NCBI GenBank assembly: GCA_026413225.1
Contig: CM048557.1
Location: forward strand, 46,383,371 to 46,447,370
Reading direction: 5' to 3'
DNA: 64,000 nt
DNA from: Otis tarda
Taxonomy: Eukaryota; Chordata; Aves; Otidiformes; Otididae
Shown piece by piece: positions 1 through 13,130 of the stretch. The first letter of the stretch is position 1. Every line of letters begins with the position of its first letter. A program made the translations under genes and the position numbers. The notes under the pieces are model-generated. The model was not told where the DNA came from. It saw nothing but the letters and a program-made list of their open reading frames with translations, and did no database searches.

Positions 1-1779
1 ATGATTGGATCATCGCTCATGTGCAACGAACCATCTGCTTTAACATCAAAGTTGATTCTTTTAGTTGTTCCTTTAATTTTTTCTTCTGTCTCTTCAGTTG
101 CAGTATCTAATATGAAACCACAAATTTAAATCGGCCTGAATGAGAGTATTCAGGGCAAAGTGCTTCAATCACTTTTAAATTGCTCATTTTCTGCTACACT
201 GAAGGTGATGTTTTTAGAAGAAAAGAAGGTTGCAACTTTCTCTCAAGTTCAAGCCTTTGCCTTAATTTCTTTCTTTTCTTCCTTTTTTTTTAAGGTGCAG
301 TCACCAATTGATCTGTCATATTGTGTTTTTCAAAGATGAACTGAGAATGCTCTGAAAGGAGGTTGCTGTTGAAGAGCTGCTGGAAGACCTAGAGTAGGGA
401 ATTACATCTTCCTTGTGGCTAACTTTCAATGACACTGAAGAAGTCTCTCTTGGAAGATCATCAAACCCATGTTTTCTCTTCCACTTCAACAGACAAAGCT
501 TCATTCATTTGATGTGGAGACTCTGAAGAAACTAATTTTCTTTTTGAAATAAGTGTGAATTCTTTTTATCTTGTGACTTAACAACTCTTGACAATGCTTA
601 CATTTCACTTCAGAAAAATTAGCTGTTTTCATAACTTCAGTCGTTCCAATCATTTTTCCAACGAAGTCTTTTAGTATTCCCTTTCTCAACTCAGGTTAAT
701 ATACACGGAAGTTTAGTAATAACTACTTCTAAATTGCCTGTTTGTTGCATTAATAAAAAGCTTTCCCATTTACTAAAATTACCATTAAAATAACCACTTC
801 TTGAATTTAACACTGTAAAGAATGAAAATAAGATGTGCTAATCATGTTCTCCAGTGATTTATCTTCCATTAATTTCTAGCAGATTAAATCCATCCTTGAT
901 TACATGATACTCTTACCTATTTTCTCCTTCACAATATCTAACATTTAGCTGCATCCCTGTTCTCCTGTGACCAAGAATGTAATGCATTCCCTGTGAGGCT
1001 TCCAGTTCTGTAACTATGCTAATGCTTAGTACAAAGAAAAAGTATTCTATAGTTTTATAGAATGTATTTGACAAAAAATTCATGTACAAAAAGGGAGACA
1101 GGAATAAAAATGAAACAAGACCTAACTTCTGGAAAAGTATATTCTTTTGGAGTATCTTTGCTAGAAAAGAATCCTGATTTTTTCAAGTTTCTGGAGGTCT
1201 GGAACTAGTTATCTATTAAACAGTTCAGCATACACAGTGTTGTGACTTACCACTATGTTACTGGACTATAAGAATAATGCTCCAAGTAGAGCAGTGCTAA
1301 GGCCTTATGATCTCTTTTGGTGAGAAGATACTCTACACAGAAATTGCCATTTCTACCTGAACTACAGATATGACTTTCAGAAGTTTGTGAAGTGGAACCA
1401 AAAATTTCTTATTAAATTAGAAGTCAATTTGAAGCTCCCAATGCAGTATTTTAAAAAGCTTGTGGAGGAAAAACATGGGAAAAGGGAAAATGAAGAAGGA
1501 TTACGGCTGATGGTGACTTTTACAGTGAAAATATGGAAATTATTTTTGGTTTAAATATCTACTGCGTATAAGTCTAATGGTTTCTACTCCCAGCTCTACA
1601 TGGTACTTAACAGAGAAAATCCTCCAAACATTTGTATTATACAAATCAAAACACCTATTTCCTTTTTACAAAAACATTGGTGAAAAGTGCTTGGTTGCCA
1701 TCACTGTTGTCTGAAGTGTTTAACATATACACAAGACTGGGGCAGCCAAGGTTGGAGCAGGAGAAATTTCTGACATAAG
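1..1779. other. Gene-free AT-rich flank
   Basis: I see no gene here. The reading frames are short, AT-rich and without recognisable domains. Short poly-pyrimidine and poly-A tracts are scattered through it. It is the intergenic flank on the left of the CIPC locus. Confidence 0.6.
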
Positions 1780-3130
1780 ATGCCACTGGAGCGGACCTTG
1801 AAAGCTCATCTCATCTATCTACTGTTCTAATGCAGGACAGAAATATCAGTAACATTTCTGAGCACAGGTAGTCTGAACACAAAGAACTCTAGTAATAGAG
1901 ATTTGACATAATCTCTTCACAATATATGCCAGTGCTTCATTATTCCTACTTATTCCTCCCAATATCTAATCTGAATTTCTCTAGCTGCATTTTAAATGTC
2001 TTATTTCTTGTCCTATCCATGCTGAACATGGAGAAAAATGATTCCCTTTCTTTCTGGGGTAGACCAAAAGACATATCTGAAGACATGTTTCATCTCAGAC
2101 TTTTTTCCTTTAGACTAAACACCACCAGTTCTTCAAACTTTCCTCAAAAATAATGCTCACTCTCATTCTCCTTTGGACTCACTCCAGTTAACTCACCTCC
2201 TTTGTGAAGTGTAATGCTAAATGCTAACTACAATCATCTAGGTTGAGACCTTACTGATGCTGAGTACAATGATTTCCTATATCTTACAGGCTACATTTCT
2301 GGTTTTGCCTCCAAGGGAGACCTACTCTGTCTCCTGATTCTTTTGTAAAGGACTAGCTAGTTGCTTCCTATTCCAAGCTGTTAAAGCTGCTTAATCTCAC
2401 CTAATTATGAAACTTCTCATTTCTCCATATTGAACTGCATCCAGTTTTCCAGATTGCTTCTCCAACTGGCCAAGATCATTTTGAATTTGAATTCTGTCCT
2501 CCAACTTGCTGTGGCCAGCCTACTGCCATCTGTAAATGGAATAAACATACTCTGTATTCCATCCCCAAGCCACTACTGAAAACACTAAATAGTACGAGAC
2601 GCAGGAGAGATGCTTGTTCATTCCAGTTGATACGTCCTTCCGATTTGACAGTGCTGATTACTTTTGCTGTTTTGCTACTACTACTAATGCTAACTATTAT
2701 CTGGGTATGCTTTCCAAATAATTCTGCACAAATCTTACTGTCATGGTGGTCATATAAAGTTTTCCTGCTTTGCTTATAAAAATGTGACATGTAAAGATGG
2801 TCAGAAACCATGCTGAAGTCAAGATGCATAACATCTACTATTGCTCTTCTGTTCACAGCCTTATTAGTCCAAAGCAGAAGGAAAACAGATTGGTTTGACA
2901 TGGGCTGGTCTCAACAGATCCGTTCTGTCTCTTAGCCATTTCTTTGCTGTCTTCCAGATGTTTACACATAACTCATTTGATTATTTGTTGCGGTATTTTT
3001 TTAGGAATTGAATTTAAATTGATTGATGTAAAATCTCTTGGCTTCTTCCTTTTTACCCTTTAAGCACTACATTTTTACTTTTTCAATCTCTTAGAGCCTT
3101 AGCAAGCATCTCCAGGTTACCAGAGATGCT
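1780..3130 (-). mobile_element. Ancient CR1/L3-like LINE fossil, RT region to 3' end
   Basis: A decayed non-LTR retrotransposon read on the minus strand. The frame at 2901-2476 still shows reverse-transcriptase landmarks of CR1-type LINEs: a box-A-like VDVMHLDFS followed by a degenerate QASLLRLVLFSVF, which corresponds to the family's QGSVLGPLLFNIF. On the plus strand the stretch around 2435-2560 (cagattgcttctccaactgg and the following 100 bases) matches the antisense of the widespread amniote CR1/L3 consensus as I remember it. So do 1920-2010 and 1790-1850, the latter being the usual 3' end. Frameshifts and stops are many, so it is inactive. Boundaries are approximate. Confidence 0.75.
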
Positions 3131-3970
3131 TGCTGACAGCTTTAAATAGTTTTGGCCAGCGCTCTAAATAAGCTAGAGTACATTTTATTAGGCTGTAAGA
3201 TCATGCTCCTTCATTCTTCATAATAATTTTATTAGCCACATGATTACAGTAGACCTCTTTAGTGAATACCAAAACAAAAAAAAGGCATTAAATGTTTTGG
3301 CCTAAGACATCTTACATTACTAGTTTTCTTTCTCAACTGAGTATTGAATAGTTTCTCAGTCTTTCTCTTATTCTTTAGAGAATCAAAGTAGAAACATAAT
3401 AGCCATAAACTGTAATGTTTTTTACAAAAATATATTTTTTAAGCCGGTCACTTATAAAAGGTTTCTTGTTCCTCTTAATTATAACTTCTTCTGTGCCTTA
3501 TTATTTTTGATTTCTGTCCCCTCATACTTATGCATTCATTTATATTAATCCTAGTAATCTCACATAATTTTCATTTCCTATATGACTCTTTCACATGTTT
3601 AAGGTCAATGTATATGGTTTAACCAGATGATTTCTTGCTATATAGTTGCTATTCTTTCTTTGCATTGGGATCGTTAGAGTCTGAATAGCATGTTTTTCAT
3701 CAGGAAGTGCTTAATTCTTTTATTTCTTTAAACTTCTCTTCCCTGGCATGTGATCCTCCAGTATCCTGAGTTTGTTGAATTCTGCTTTCTTGAAATGCTA
3801 TTTTTCTATTTTGCTGTTCTCCCTCCTTTTCTTCAAAAGGATCATGGATATTTTCGTTTCAAGTTCTCTTCCACTGTCATGTTCTCATCTACATCCTGTT
3901 TAGCTCAAGGCTGCACTAGACTGTATTCTAACCTCTCTAGTTGCTTCCTCTACTTTCTGTAGCAAGGCTG
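3131..3970 (-). mobile_element. Probable continuation of the CR1/L3-like fossil toward its 5' part
   Basis: Around 3760-3965 the plus strand contains stretches (tttgttgaattctgctttct, and ttgcttcctctactttctgt near 3942) that I recognise as antisense of the same ancient CR1/L3-like family, in the order expected if the element at 1780-3130 continues. The part between about 3200 and 3690 is too decayed for me to assign. It could be the same element or AT-rich spacer. Confidence 0.45.
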
Positions 3971-5589
3971 TCACAAAAATACATATTTTGCTCTCTGTCT
4001 GTAAGCTGTTATATTCCTTTCCAGCTGAAATATATGCAAACTTTTTTTGCCTGTTTTTATGAAGTTCTATGCCTTAGAGGATTTGGATAGTTTCTTAAAG
4101 AAAACAAAACGACCCCAAAACAGTGCCACCCCCACAAAAGAGCCAAAACTGAACTCAGGTCTTATGCAACAGATATTTCTGGCCTGGGATTGCAACAGAA
4201 ATCTCCCTGATCTCATGTATATGTATCCTCCTTCTGGACAAGCCACTGTGTGTGCCTTTATGCTCTTATTTTAGTCATATGAGCCATTCTAACAAGCCAT
4301 TACTACGCCAGTTGAGTTGGAGTTTTGTATTAAGAATTACAGCTTTTCTGTTCCTATTTTCTATTCCTGATTTCTGTGTTTGAAGAGACATTTATAGATT
4401 TGAAGGGACAGCGGATCATTCGGGCTGCCTGCTTAGTCTGTCATCAAGGGAGAAAATTAACATTCATTCTCATGGAACTGTTTATATTCATATTTTTCAG
4501 TGAAAAAACCAAAACTTTTCCCAATGTATATTCACCACGAGGTTTTTTTTTCTGGTGATCTTCAGTCTGAGATGTGAGTTGTGCTCCTATATACTATGAG
4601 ATGAAGGAATAGCACCTGTAGTCCTGATTTAGTAGCAGAAGATGTATACTAGAAGATAAACAGGAGGAATATTTGGCCTTAAAACTGGAAAATAAGTTAG
4701 AAATCTCAAGTTATTTTCTCACTCTGCTACTTATGGGAGTATTGTGTTTACTAAGAGCATGTACTTTTCATGTGCTTTAAATAAAGCACAGGAACAGTCC
4801 TAGTGAAGACAAGAGCATGAATCCACATTAACTGCTTGAAGTAAATTCTAAGATTAAAACCTTTTTTTTTCTGGTGATGATGCTACCCTGGTGTGTGAAT
4901 TTTGGCAACTCATTTATCTGTCCTTTAATTTTTGGTTCCCCAGCTGTAAAATGACTGTGACAATAGTTATCAAATACATAAGTGAGGTGTTTGTCTTAAA
5001 GAATATTTATAAACCCATTAAGATCCCCAGATTATAAGTGTTACAGAAAGCCAAGGGTTATTATTAATAATGCCCGCTTGGAATGAGGTTCTCATCTTAG
5101 TGATAACTTTATCCCTAAAATCACTAGAAGAAGATTTAAAAGCTTATAGAAAATGCTGAAATGAGGCAAATTTTCTCTCATCTCTGTAAAGCATCTTGCT
5201 GCTCTGAGAGCTCCAGCACACATCTGTCATCTGGAGGCCAAGCAGGCCTTCCACGATTCCAGGAAATCAATTCCAAAGACTGTAGATTGTCAGTTGCTTG
5301 TACACTGGAGGCAGTCCAGGCAGAAGATTAAATTGTATGAGAAAATTGTAGCAGGCTTTAGACTGCACGTAATGGAGACCCCCAATGACCTTTCTGAGGA
5401 CTTGGGAAACATGAATTGAAATTACCAACAGGCCCCAAAACTGCATACTGAGCTTCTTTTACTCATCACACGGGGTCATTCACAACTGAGCTATTTCTGA
5501 AGAGGAAAAACAAACTAGAAAATGTAATCATCTTCCTTTCTTCTTGCTGAAAATGTACATGGATACTAGAGCTGCATTATCTGTACGAC

Positions 5590-5609
5590 AAAAAAAAAAA
5601 AAAAAAAAA
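5590..5609. repeat. Poly-A run of 20
   Basis: An uninterrupted run of 20 A. No LINE or SINE body is recognisable immediately upstream, so I treat it as a homopolymer and not as a retroposon tail. Confidence 0.8.
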
Positions 5610-6151
5610 GTTGATACTTGTGAAAGATACAGTCTTTAGTAGCATTTAATGGGGCTGCTGTTCCTGAATCTTTCACCCCTGAGAGATTTCAGCAGAATAC
5701 CCAAAACACTAGCCAAAATGATTGCTGATGCAGAAGGCTGAGTTAGACAAGTAACAGTTTAAGTTTTGCTATTTTATTCAGACTCTGTTGACTACCCCCT
5801 GGTTTTTGGTTTCATTGTTTCTAGAGTACCCTTGACATACCCAGAGTTCAAACTGCTAATGTGAGCCTTTCAGTACTGCTCACTTGGGGGTTCAGTGTGT
5901 AACTCTCCTTGTCACAAACAGGAATGCTACATGTACACAAAGAACCTAATCCCTTTTGAAAATAAAGTTTTACTATAGCAGTGAAGGATGAGCTACACGA
6001 AATTCTATTACTTCTGATCAACCTATGGTTTCAAAAACTGGGGAGTTAACACCACTGACTTCTACTTTACCAATTATCAGTGGCAACGTAAGCTGGTCGT
6101 ATTGACTCACTCCTTAACAGTATTCATTGTCAGGAAAGCCGCATGGCTTAG

Positions 6152-6178
6152 CATATATATATATATATTTTTTTTTTT
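6152..6178. repeat. (TA)n followed by a T run
   Basis: Alternating AT dinucleotides run directly into a T tract, a simple low-complexity repeat. Confidence 0.8.
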
Positions 6179-8654
6179 AAATTTAAATCTATTAGAAAAT
6201 ATTTACAGGGCATTTTAAGCATATGGAATGCGTACACTTGTTGGTTTGGAGGGAAGCTATGGGTTTTTTTTAATAGCTTCTTTACATTTGCTATGACAGA
6301 TAAACATGTCTTTTTCCTTTGCTAGAAGATCATATGGAATCATATCCCAAGCTGCCTGTTACTTAGAGTTTTATCATTTTGTACTTATCTCCAAAGCAGC
6401 TTGTAGGGCATCAGACTAAGTGAGTTCTTAGTCTGACAGCAAGGCCCTACAGTCTCTATAAGGCACATGATCAGAGAGGGAAATGGTGAACAGGAACTGC
6501 TCTTACCATTCTCATGTTTTTTTTTACTCTGCCATAGACTTCCTATATGACCTTGACCAAGTTTTTAAATCTACTTCCTAATTCCCCATGTGCTGTTCTG
6601 GGGTAATAATTCCCCTTGTCAGAGGCATATGAGTATAAATTTATTGCTATATGTCTTTTATGCTAAGACTTCCAAGTAATATACTCTCTCAAAGAAAATT
6701 ATCTTTCTGCTAAAGGAGCAATTGCTCTATTGACTATAAACTAAAATTGTTTATATATCTCCAAGTTGTACCTTATGCACTCATTTACACACCAGTATTT
6801 TTCTGACACTTATATTTGATATATTTATACAAGTTTTGATCAGCTATAGAGAACTACTTTTGGTGTTAGGCACTGTAGAATTAGACCTCCTATTTTCTGT
6901 GGAGGAAAGATGGGGAGAGAGGTATGGAACAGCAATCCAAAAAGAAAATCTATGGGCTGAATGAATGAAGAATGGAATGAAAGGCATATGAATATGAAGA
7001 GGAGACTTTCAAAGACTGTTTTAGCCACAGGCCTTTTCATGTCAAATATCTGGTGCATCCAAGCTGTAAAAAGCAAAGCAGGAATTTCCAGGATCGATTT
7101 CACCCCTTTGACTCATCCCCTTCCTTTGCCCATTTGCTCTCGTAAGACAGGTCCAGAGTGTGCAACAGGAAACCAAGCAAAAACAATACAAGAAAAACGC
7201 ATTTAATTTTAGCCACACAGCTGCCTCTGGGTTCTTTAAATACACTCCCCTCTAAGTGCTTCCATACACCAAGCTATCCAAGCACTCTAGACAGGCTGAG
7301 TCTCAACTGCAAACTCATTCCACAACTAATCTTTGGCTGGCATTGTTACAGCAATCAAACCAAGTTGGTCAAATGCCCAGTTTCGGCAAACTGGGTTCTT
7401 ATCCAAGTGCCCCTCTGTTATGTGGCTTGAAGTAATGAGCTACAGTCTCCTAGTTCCTTGTGCAGGGACAAGTTTTCAGATAGGGATTAAAACAACCTCT
7501 TTTTTTCCTTATCCCCTCCCTCTGCACATTAATACACAGCGTAAGAAACAAAAAATATCTTTTGAAGTCATGCCTGTGAGTGACACTGTGCCCTAGTATA
7601 ATGTGACGGGTGACCTCGTGCCAGGCTGCATGTAGCCTTGCTGTCTGGAAAACTATCTGGGGAATTTAAGGACTACCAGGAGAAAAATGGGAAATCTAAA
7701 AGCTCAGTCACATACTCAGTTCTTCATCTTGGGTTGTTTTTTTCCCTTTGGCTTGTGAAGGTGAAACAAAAACCACTTCTGAATTCCAGAGGTTTTTTAC
7801 TGCCATCATGTGGAGAATTTAGTAAAAAAATGAGAAATCATCTTGCCTGAATGGGTACGATTTTTCCTGCCTTTGGCAAAACTTAAAAAAAATCTAATTC
7901 AGTCCTACATCTACACAAGGCTAGTCCTGGTGCCACAAACACCATAAACATCTGCTAAATATTCTACCACTCTTTGTATACTTTGTTTTTGCCCTACTGA
8001 AGCAGTGTATTTGTTGGCATAGCAGAGCTGGTCAAGAGTGTGACAGCCTGAGTATTTGATTTCTATTTTATTTCTTTTTAGAAAGAAACAGCCATCTAAC
8101 ATAACAAGCCTACAGGGAAAGCAACTTAGTCACAGTGGCATCTGAGATTCTCGGAAAGCCTACGTCCAGTCTATATCCTTGGCTCATCTATCTGTACTAT
8201 GAGGCACAGAACATTGCTACGTCAACGTTACCGCATCATATGATCTCTCTACTGACTAGTCCGTAGAAAATGTAATCCTTCTATGTGCAACTAATATGGC
8301 TAGTCTTTAATCCTCTGTAGCAGAGATCTGTACTGAAGGTTCAAAGTTCAGATTCTCTTCTGCATGAGGTGCATTTGTTTTCCTTGTACATAAAGTAATG
8401 AATTCTTGCCTTTTCATTTGCTTGTAAAAATGAAAGGAAATAACAGGCCAAAATCCTTATAAAAATAATATTCTCAAACATAGTCTCCATCAACTAGGAA
8501 AATACACATTTGAGGTCACCAGTGCAGCCTTAATTCTGCCACATTATGCATTTATGTTATCAGGCTATCTTTAAATACCTACTGACGTCTTAGTTTTTTT
8601 CCACCAAACAATGTGTCATGCAGTTGACTGGGTAAATGGTACCACCATTTGCGT

Positions 8655-9239
8655 GGCCAGCAGGTCAAGGGAGGTGATTCTCCCCCTCTGCTCTGCCCTG
8701 GTGAGACCCCACCTGGAGTACTGTGTCCAGTTCTGTAGTCCCCAACATAAGAAGGACATGGACCAGTTGGAGAAGGTCCAGAGGAGGGCCATGAAGACAA
8801 TAAGAGGGCTGGAGCACCTTTCCTATGAGGACAGGCTGAGAGAGTTGGGGCTGTTCAGCCTGGAGAAGAGGAGGTTCTGGGGAGACCTGATAGCGGTCTT
8901 CCAGTACCCCAAGGGGGCCTACAGGAAAGATGGGGAGAGGCTGTTCAGTAGGGCCTGTTGCGACAGGACTAGGGGTAATGGTTTTAAAATAGACAGAGGT
9001 AGATTTAGATTGGATATTAGGAAATTTGTTTTTACAATGAGGGTTGTAGAACACTGGAACAGGTTGCCCAGAGAGGTGGTGGAAGCCCCATCCCTGGAAA
9101 CGTTCAAGGCCAGGTTGGATGAGGCTCTGAGCAACCTGATCTAGTCAGGGATGTCCCTGCTCCTTGCAGAGGGGTTGGTCTACATGATCTTTGAAGGTCC
9201 CTTCCAATCCTAACCATGCTATGATTCTATGATTCTATA
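8655..9239 (+). mobile_element. CR1 LINE, 5'-truncated copy with intact 3' end
   Basis: This is the 3' end of an avian CR1 retrotransposon in plus orientation. The frame to 9144 encodes the carboxy-terminal part of the CR1 ORF2 protein, downstream of the reverse transcriptase core, with the familiar [37 protein letters not shown] and [11 protein letters not shown] blocks. After the stop comes the CR1 3'UTR (cttccaatcctaaccatgct), ending in ATTCTATG-type octamer repeats at about 9218-9238. The 5' end is truncated near 8655, as is usual for the family. The reading frame is still open, so this copy is far younger than the fossil at 1780-3970. It lacks the RT core and endonuclease and cannot move by itself. 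Confidence 0.93.
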
Positions 9240-11464
9240 AATGGTATTGGGAATAAATCACGGAGAGAATTAGGCTGTTGTTTGTAGTATCCCTATCTCA
9301 TATTTGTTGCCCTTGTTATATAAATAAAATTGTTTTAAAGTGAGATTTGGGACTATTTACTGTAATTTTATGTTAATTTGATAAAGTCATTTTCATTCCG
9401 AAGAAAAGTCCACAGGCAGGCCTTGATTGGACCAAGTTGGACCTTCCCTCTATACTGTAATTCAAAGAGCCAAGCGACACCCAGTGGTTATGAGAAATAA
9501 TGCAGGAATGCAGAAGCCATGTAGAATGCAAGGGTACCACCATTCTCAGGCTCGCAAAATTAAGATGCAAGTAGAAAAATGAAGACACTGGACAAGTTAC
9601 AATCCATATGAAAGACTCAGTAGGGATGGCCTTAATAGACTCAATACTTGCAATACAAAAAATCTCACAAAGCAACCACCAACATCTGAAATACAAATCT
9701 GAATAATTTTGATCTCCAGGAAAACACAACATCTATCCTTCTTTGGAGTAAATAGAAGTTCTTTCATGACAACAGTGTAAATCTTGTATATTTATCCATC
9801 AGAAAATAACAATATCATAAGGGATTTCCCTGTGTAGCTTTCCACACACTGGAGGAGGCTATATTGCAGATACAGACAGAGAAGATGACGACTGCACTGG
9901 GGAAGTGAGGGAGTATGAAAGGGCATGCTGCCCTCCAGAGTACTCTGGACGGCTGAAATGGTCTGATGCTGCACAGGTTAGAAGCAGTCACTGGAGCTGC
10001 TCTTTTGCATAGTTTCCCCAAACCCTCAGTTGGCCCAAGAGTCTAGGAGTTGCAAATGAGGTATTAAACTTTGTTCTCCTCCAATATCATAGAGTACAGA
10101 AGAGTGTAAAGAGCATCAAAGGAGCATCTCTGCTAATCCTTTGTTATATTTAAATTAGCATCATTCTATCTTCCTTTAATTTGGAGATGTTTATGGTAAG
10201 GATGAAGTTGCAGATGGATACAAGAATCTGAAAGATGTGTACTTTGAAAGGGAAACTTTGCTAGATAAAGTTGAAATGTAAAAGAAAATTAAGCCATTGC
10301 TAAAGTATCTTCAATAAAGAAAAATCTTATTAACTGCTGAGTGAAATTCTATGACCTGTGATACACTTCAGGTCAGAGCAGGTGATCACACAATATCTCT
10401 TTCATGCTTTGATATTTATTAAATAAGATATTAATTATTAAAAAAACACATGTGGAATGTCTTTTTAAAAAAGTTTTTTTTTAAAAAAATGAGGTTTTTT
10501 ATTGTTTTAATGTTCAACAACACAGCTAACACAAATATAAATGGAAACACATTTGAGATGTAGTGCCTCTCTGCTGAAACGTGAAGCAAATTTTATCCAC
10601 ATGAATTCATTCTTTGGTTGAGACCAATGAAAACTTAGAGGCATCATTTGAACAATATTTTTCTACTAATGTATTAAAATTATAGAAATTAATAATAGAA
10701 GGAACAAAGATATCTGTATCAAAATATCATAAAAGTTAGACTTTGGTTCAATACACTGAGATGAATGAAGCTATTTATTTGCAGAATAACTTAATGCAAT
10801 ACAGTACCTACTAAACTGTATTTTCTCTGTGATAGCAAAATAAATCGGTGAATATATGAAGAAAAAAGATTGCGTACATGGTGTTTTCAGACAAACACCT
10901 AACCTCTCCAGTTCACACAATGTATTATGAAACCACATTCTTCTTCTGACCTGGCTATGCTTTACTTCCGAAGTTTGCCAAACATTTATTTTCTACTGCA
11001 GTGTTAGGAAAAAGGATTCTTTGTTCCACAAGCATTTATGAAGTCCATGCATCAACACCTTTATTAATTGTTCAGTAATCACACAAGACCTATTATTTAA
11101 CCGCCTCATTGGATAAATACTTGCTTTTGTCCCTCGTAAGCCATGAAAGATGATTTTTGCATCTTTTCCTGGAAGAAGAGATTGAACGCTTTTTTTTTTT
11201 CAATAAAAGTGTTGAAATATCTAAGCTGAGTAAACATGCAGTCATACTTTCCCCATGTTCTTTTCACTCTTCTCCTGTTGTATGACCACAACAAACAGAG
11301 AAGTGAACAAAAAGCTAATACTTATTTGCCAAAATGCTCACCTTTAGGATAAACAAACAAACCACAGTAGAGCACATGAAAAAAAGGAAAACATCCTGTT
11401 GCCACTGACAGTAATCACTGAAAGCACACAGTAAATGAGGCCTTGGATCAATGAAAAATCAAAT

Positions 11465-11507
11465 GGGGAAAGCAAAGGGGGAAAAAGGGGGAAAAGAGGG
11501 GAAAGGG
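11465..11507 (+). repeat. G-run tract with quadruplex potential
   Basis: Five runs of three to five G (11465-11468, 11477-11481, 11487-11491, 11498-11501, 11505-11507) are separated by short A-rich loops in an all-purine setting. The spacing allows an intramolecular G-quadruplex on the plus strand. Confidence 0.55.
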
Positions 11508-11563
11508 AGAGAATGGACAATGACGAATATTATTAAAACCACAAAAAGGCATATTTTGGAGCA

Positions 11564-11637
11564 AGGAGAATTCAGGTGATAATGCTCAATGTAAACCTAT
11601 GGTTTAATTAAACTGAATTCTAGGAGAATTCAGGTGA
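11564..11637 (+). repeat. 16-bp direct repeat, 58 bp apart
   Basis: aggagaattcaggtga occurs at 11564-11579 and again at 11622-11637. It is probably a small local duplication. I infer no function. Confidence 0.6.
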
Positions 11638-13126
11638 CTAGACACAGTTTATTTAAAACAGAAGTTTACCTTGACTAAAGATACAGTATTGCAGTTCTCC
11701 TACCTGCCCCTTGGATGAAGGCCTGGTATCACACAGTCCAAATCTGCTCTGAATGGCAGGTTGTCTGTCCCAAATACAGATTGCTCGCTCTCTGATGAGC
11801 TGTTTTCAGTGTGCACACACACGTACTCCATATCGTGAGAAATCTGGTCTCTGTGGAGATCGGTAAGGGTTGTTTCTGGGATAAGGCAACCAGGACCATG
11901 CCTGAGCAAACATCATGATGCAACAGCATTCTAAGCATGCTTTTCCTCAGAACCCAGACGTCCTGAACAGTAAGGGATCCAAATCCACAGTCTAGAGGTC
12001 ACACATCTCACAGCACTGTTTAGATGTAACTCAAAGCCAACTCTGGTATTTAAACAATCAAAAATACATCACAGAAATACATGTCACTAACATTTTGTCA
12101 CAGCACTTTGGATTAGTAGGACTGGAATCCGTTCTGTGTCACATTTTCAAAATGATAGTGTCAATTCACATAATCCCAGACATTTTTGTTTTGCATTTGA
12201 CAGGTATTTATGAGACTACGCTGAGATTAAAGGTCCTTCTCTTTTTCACTCAGGAATTTATTAGATCATGTTGATCTTTTTAATCGTGTTTCAGGTTCTT
12301 TAACAAGACCAGCATAACAATGAAAGTATTTCTTTAATCCATTTCTATTCAGATAATTCATTGTGTCTTTACTCAGCCTTTCCACACAGCCCTTTCAGTT
12401 TTCTCTAACAAAATGGCTTTCACGTCCAAATGTAAAATATTCTGACAGACTTCTGGGTGCTGGTAGTGTTTATGCAGTTCTCAGATCAAGAATAGCTATT
12501 CTAGTTGTATTCACTGAACCAGAGGATTCACTTCCTCCTACTTATTTGCCCTTGGTTCATATGGAGTTCATGGAAAGCAAATCCACATATTTCTTTCACT
12601 ATCTAATATTTACTAACCATGTAGAAGGATAAGGGTATCCTTTGCTCATGATAGCTCCTCCTTTTGCCATGTTTTCCTCTTTGAGACAAGTTTAAAGCTT
12701 TTGGACCATCTTTGCTGTTGATTTCCTCATTTTCTAAGTGGCTGTCAGTGTTTATGGTTTCACTGTAATCTCTCATTCTTGGAGCGAGAGGCTCTACAAA
12801 AGTCTGAACACCTGTGCAGAGATGAATTGTACCCTTTTGCACAATACTTGTGAAGTCCGGCACTATCGTGAACTCCTGTCTCTGCTCACCATGTCTGATC
12901 CCCTCCGAAGTCCAGGCCAGGCAATAAACAGCTTCAAGCCCTGACACACTTGCATGGCCATGCAGCACAAGACCAACAGAAGGTACACACACCATTTTTC
13001 AGTGAAGATGCTCCTTTCTGCCATGTCCCTGACAAGTCATGGTGGGATGCGTCTTCAAAAGTCTTTTAAAAACCAATATGCTGCTGGGCCCTTCTCCCCA
13101 ACAGACCCCATGTGCCTCCATGTCTG

Positions 13127-13130
13127 CTTG
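13127..13130. repeat. Target-site duplication, left copy (CTTG)
   Basis: CTTG directly abuts the left LTR and recurs directly after the right LTR at 21293-21296. A 4-bp duplication is what gammaretroviral integrases such as MLV produce. Alpha- and betaretroviral integrases usually leave 6 bp. Four bases alone are weak evidence, but the position is exact on both sides. Confidence 0.75.

Larger units (their letters stand above)
3971..8654. other. Gene-free intergenic stretch
   Basis: No coding region with a recognisable domain is visible on either strand. It holds a 20-base A run, a TA/T tract and ordinary AT-rich sequence. Open frames around 6840-7600 overlap on both strands and look like chance. 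Confidence 0.55.
9240..13126. other. Gene-free intergenic stretch left of the provirus
   Basis: No supported gene. It includes a G-run tract at 11465-11507 and a short direct repeat at 11564-11637. The longest frame (12995-12603, minus, 130 codons) has no recognisable domain. An unannotated non-coding transcript cannot be excluded. Confidence 0.5.

Noticed and set aside
5590-5609. Retroposon tail
   Set aside because: The 20-base A run has no recognisable element body or flanking duplication next to it.
12603-12995. 130-codon minus-strand frame left of the provirus
   Set aside because: No domain, no splice context and no neighbour logic. It is compatible with chance. A conserved match in other birds would change this.
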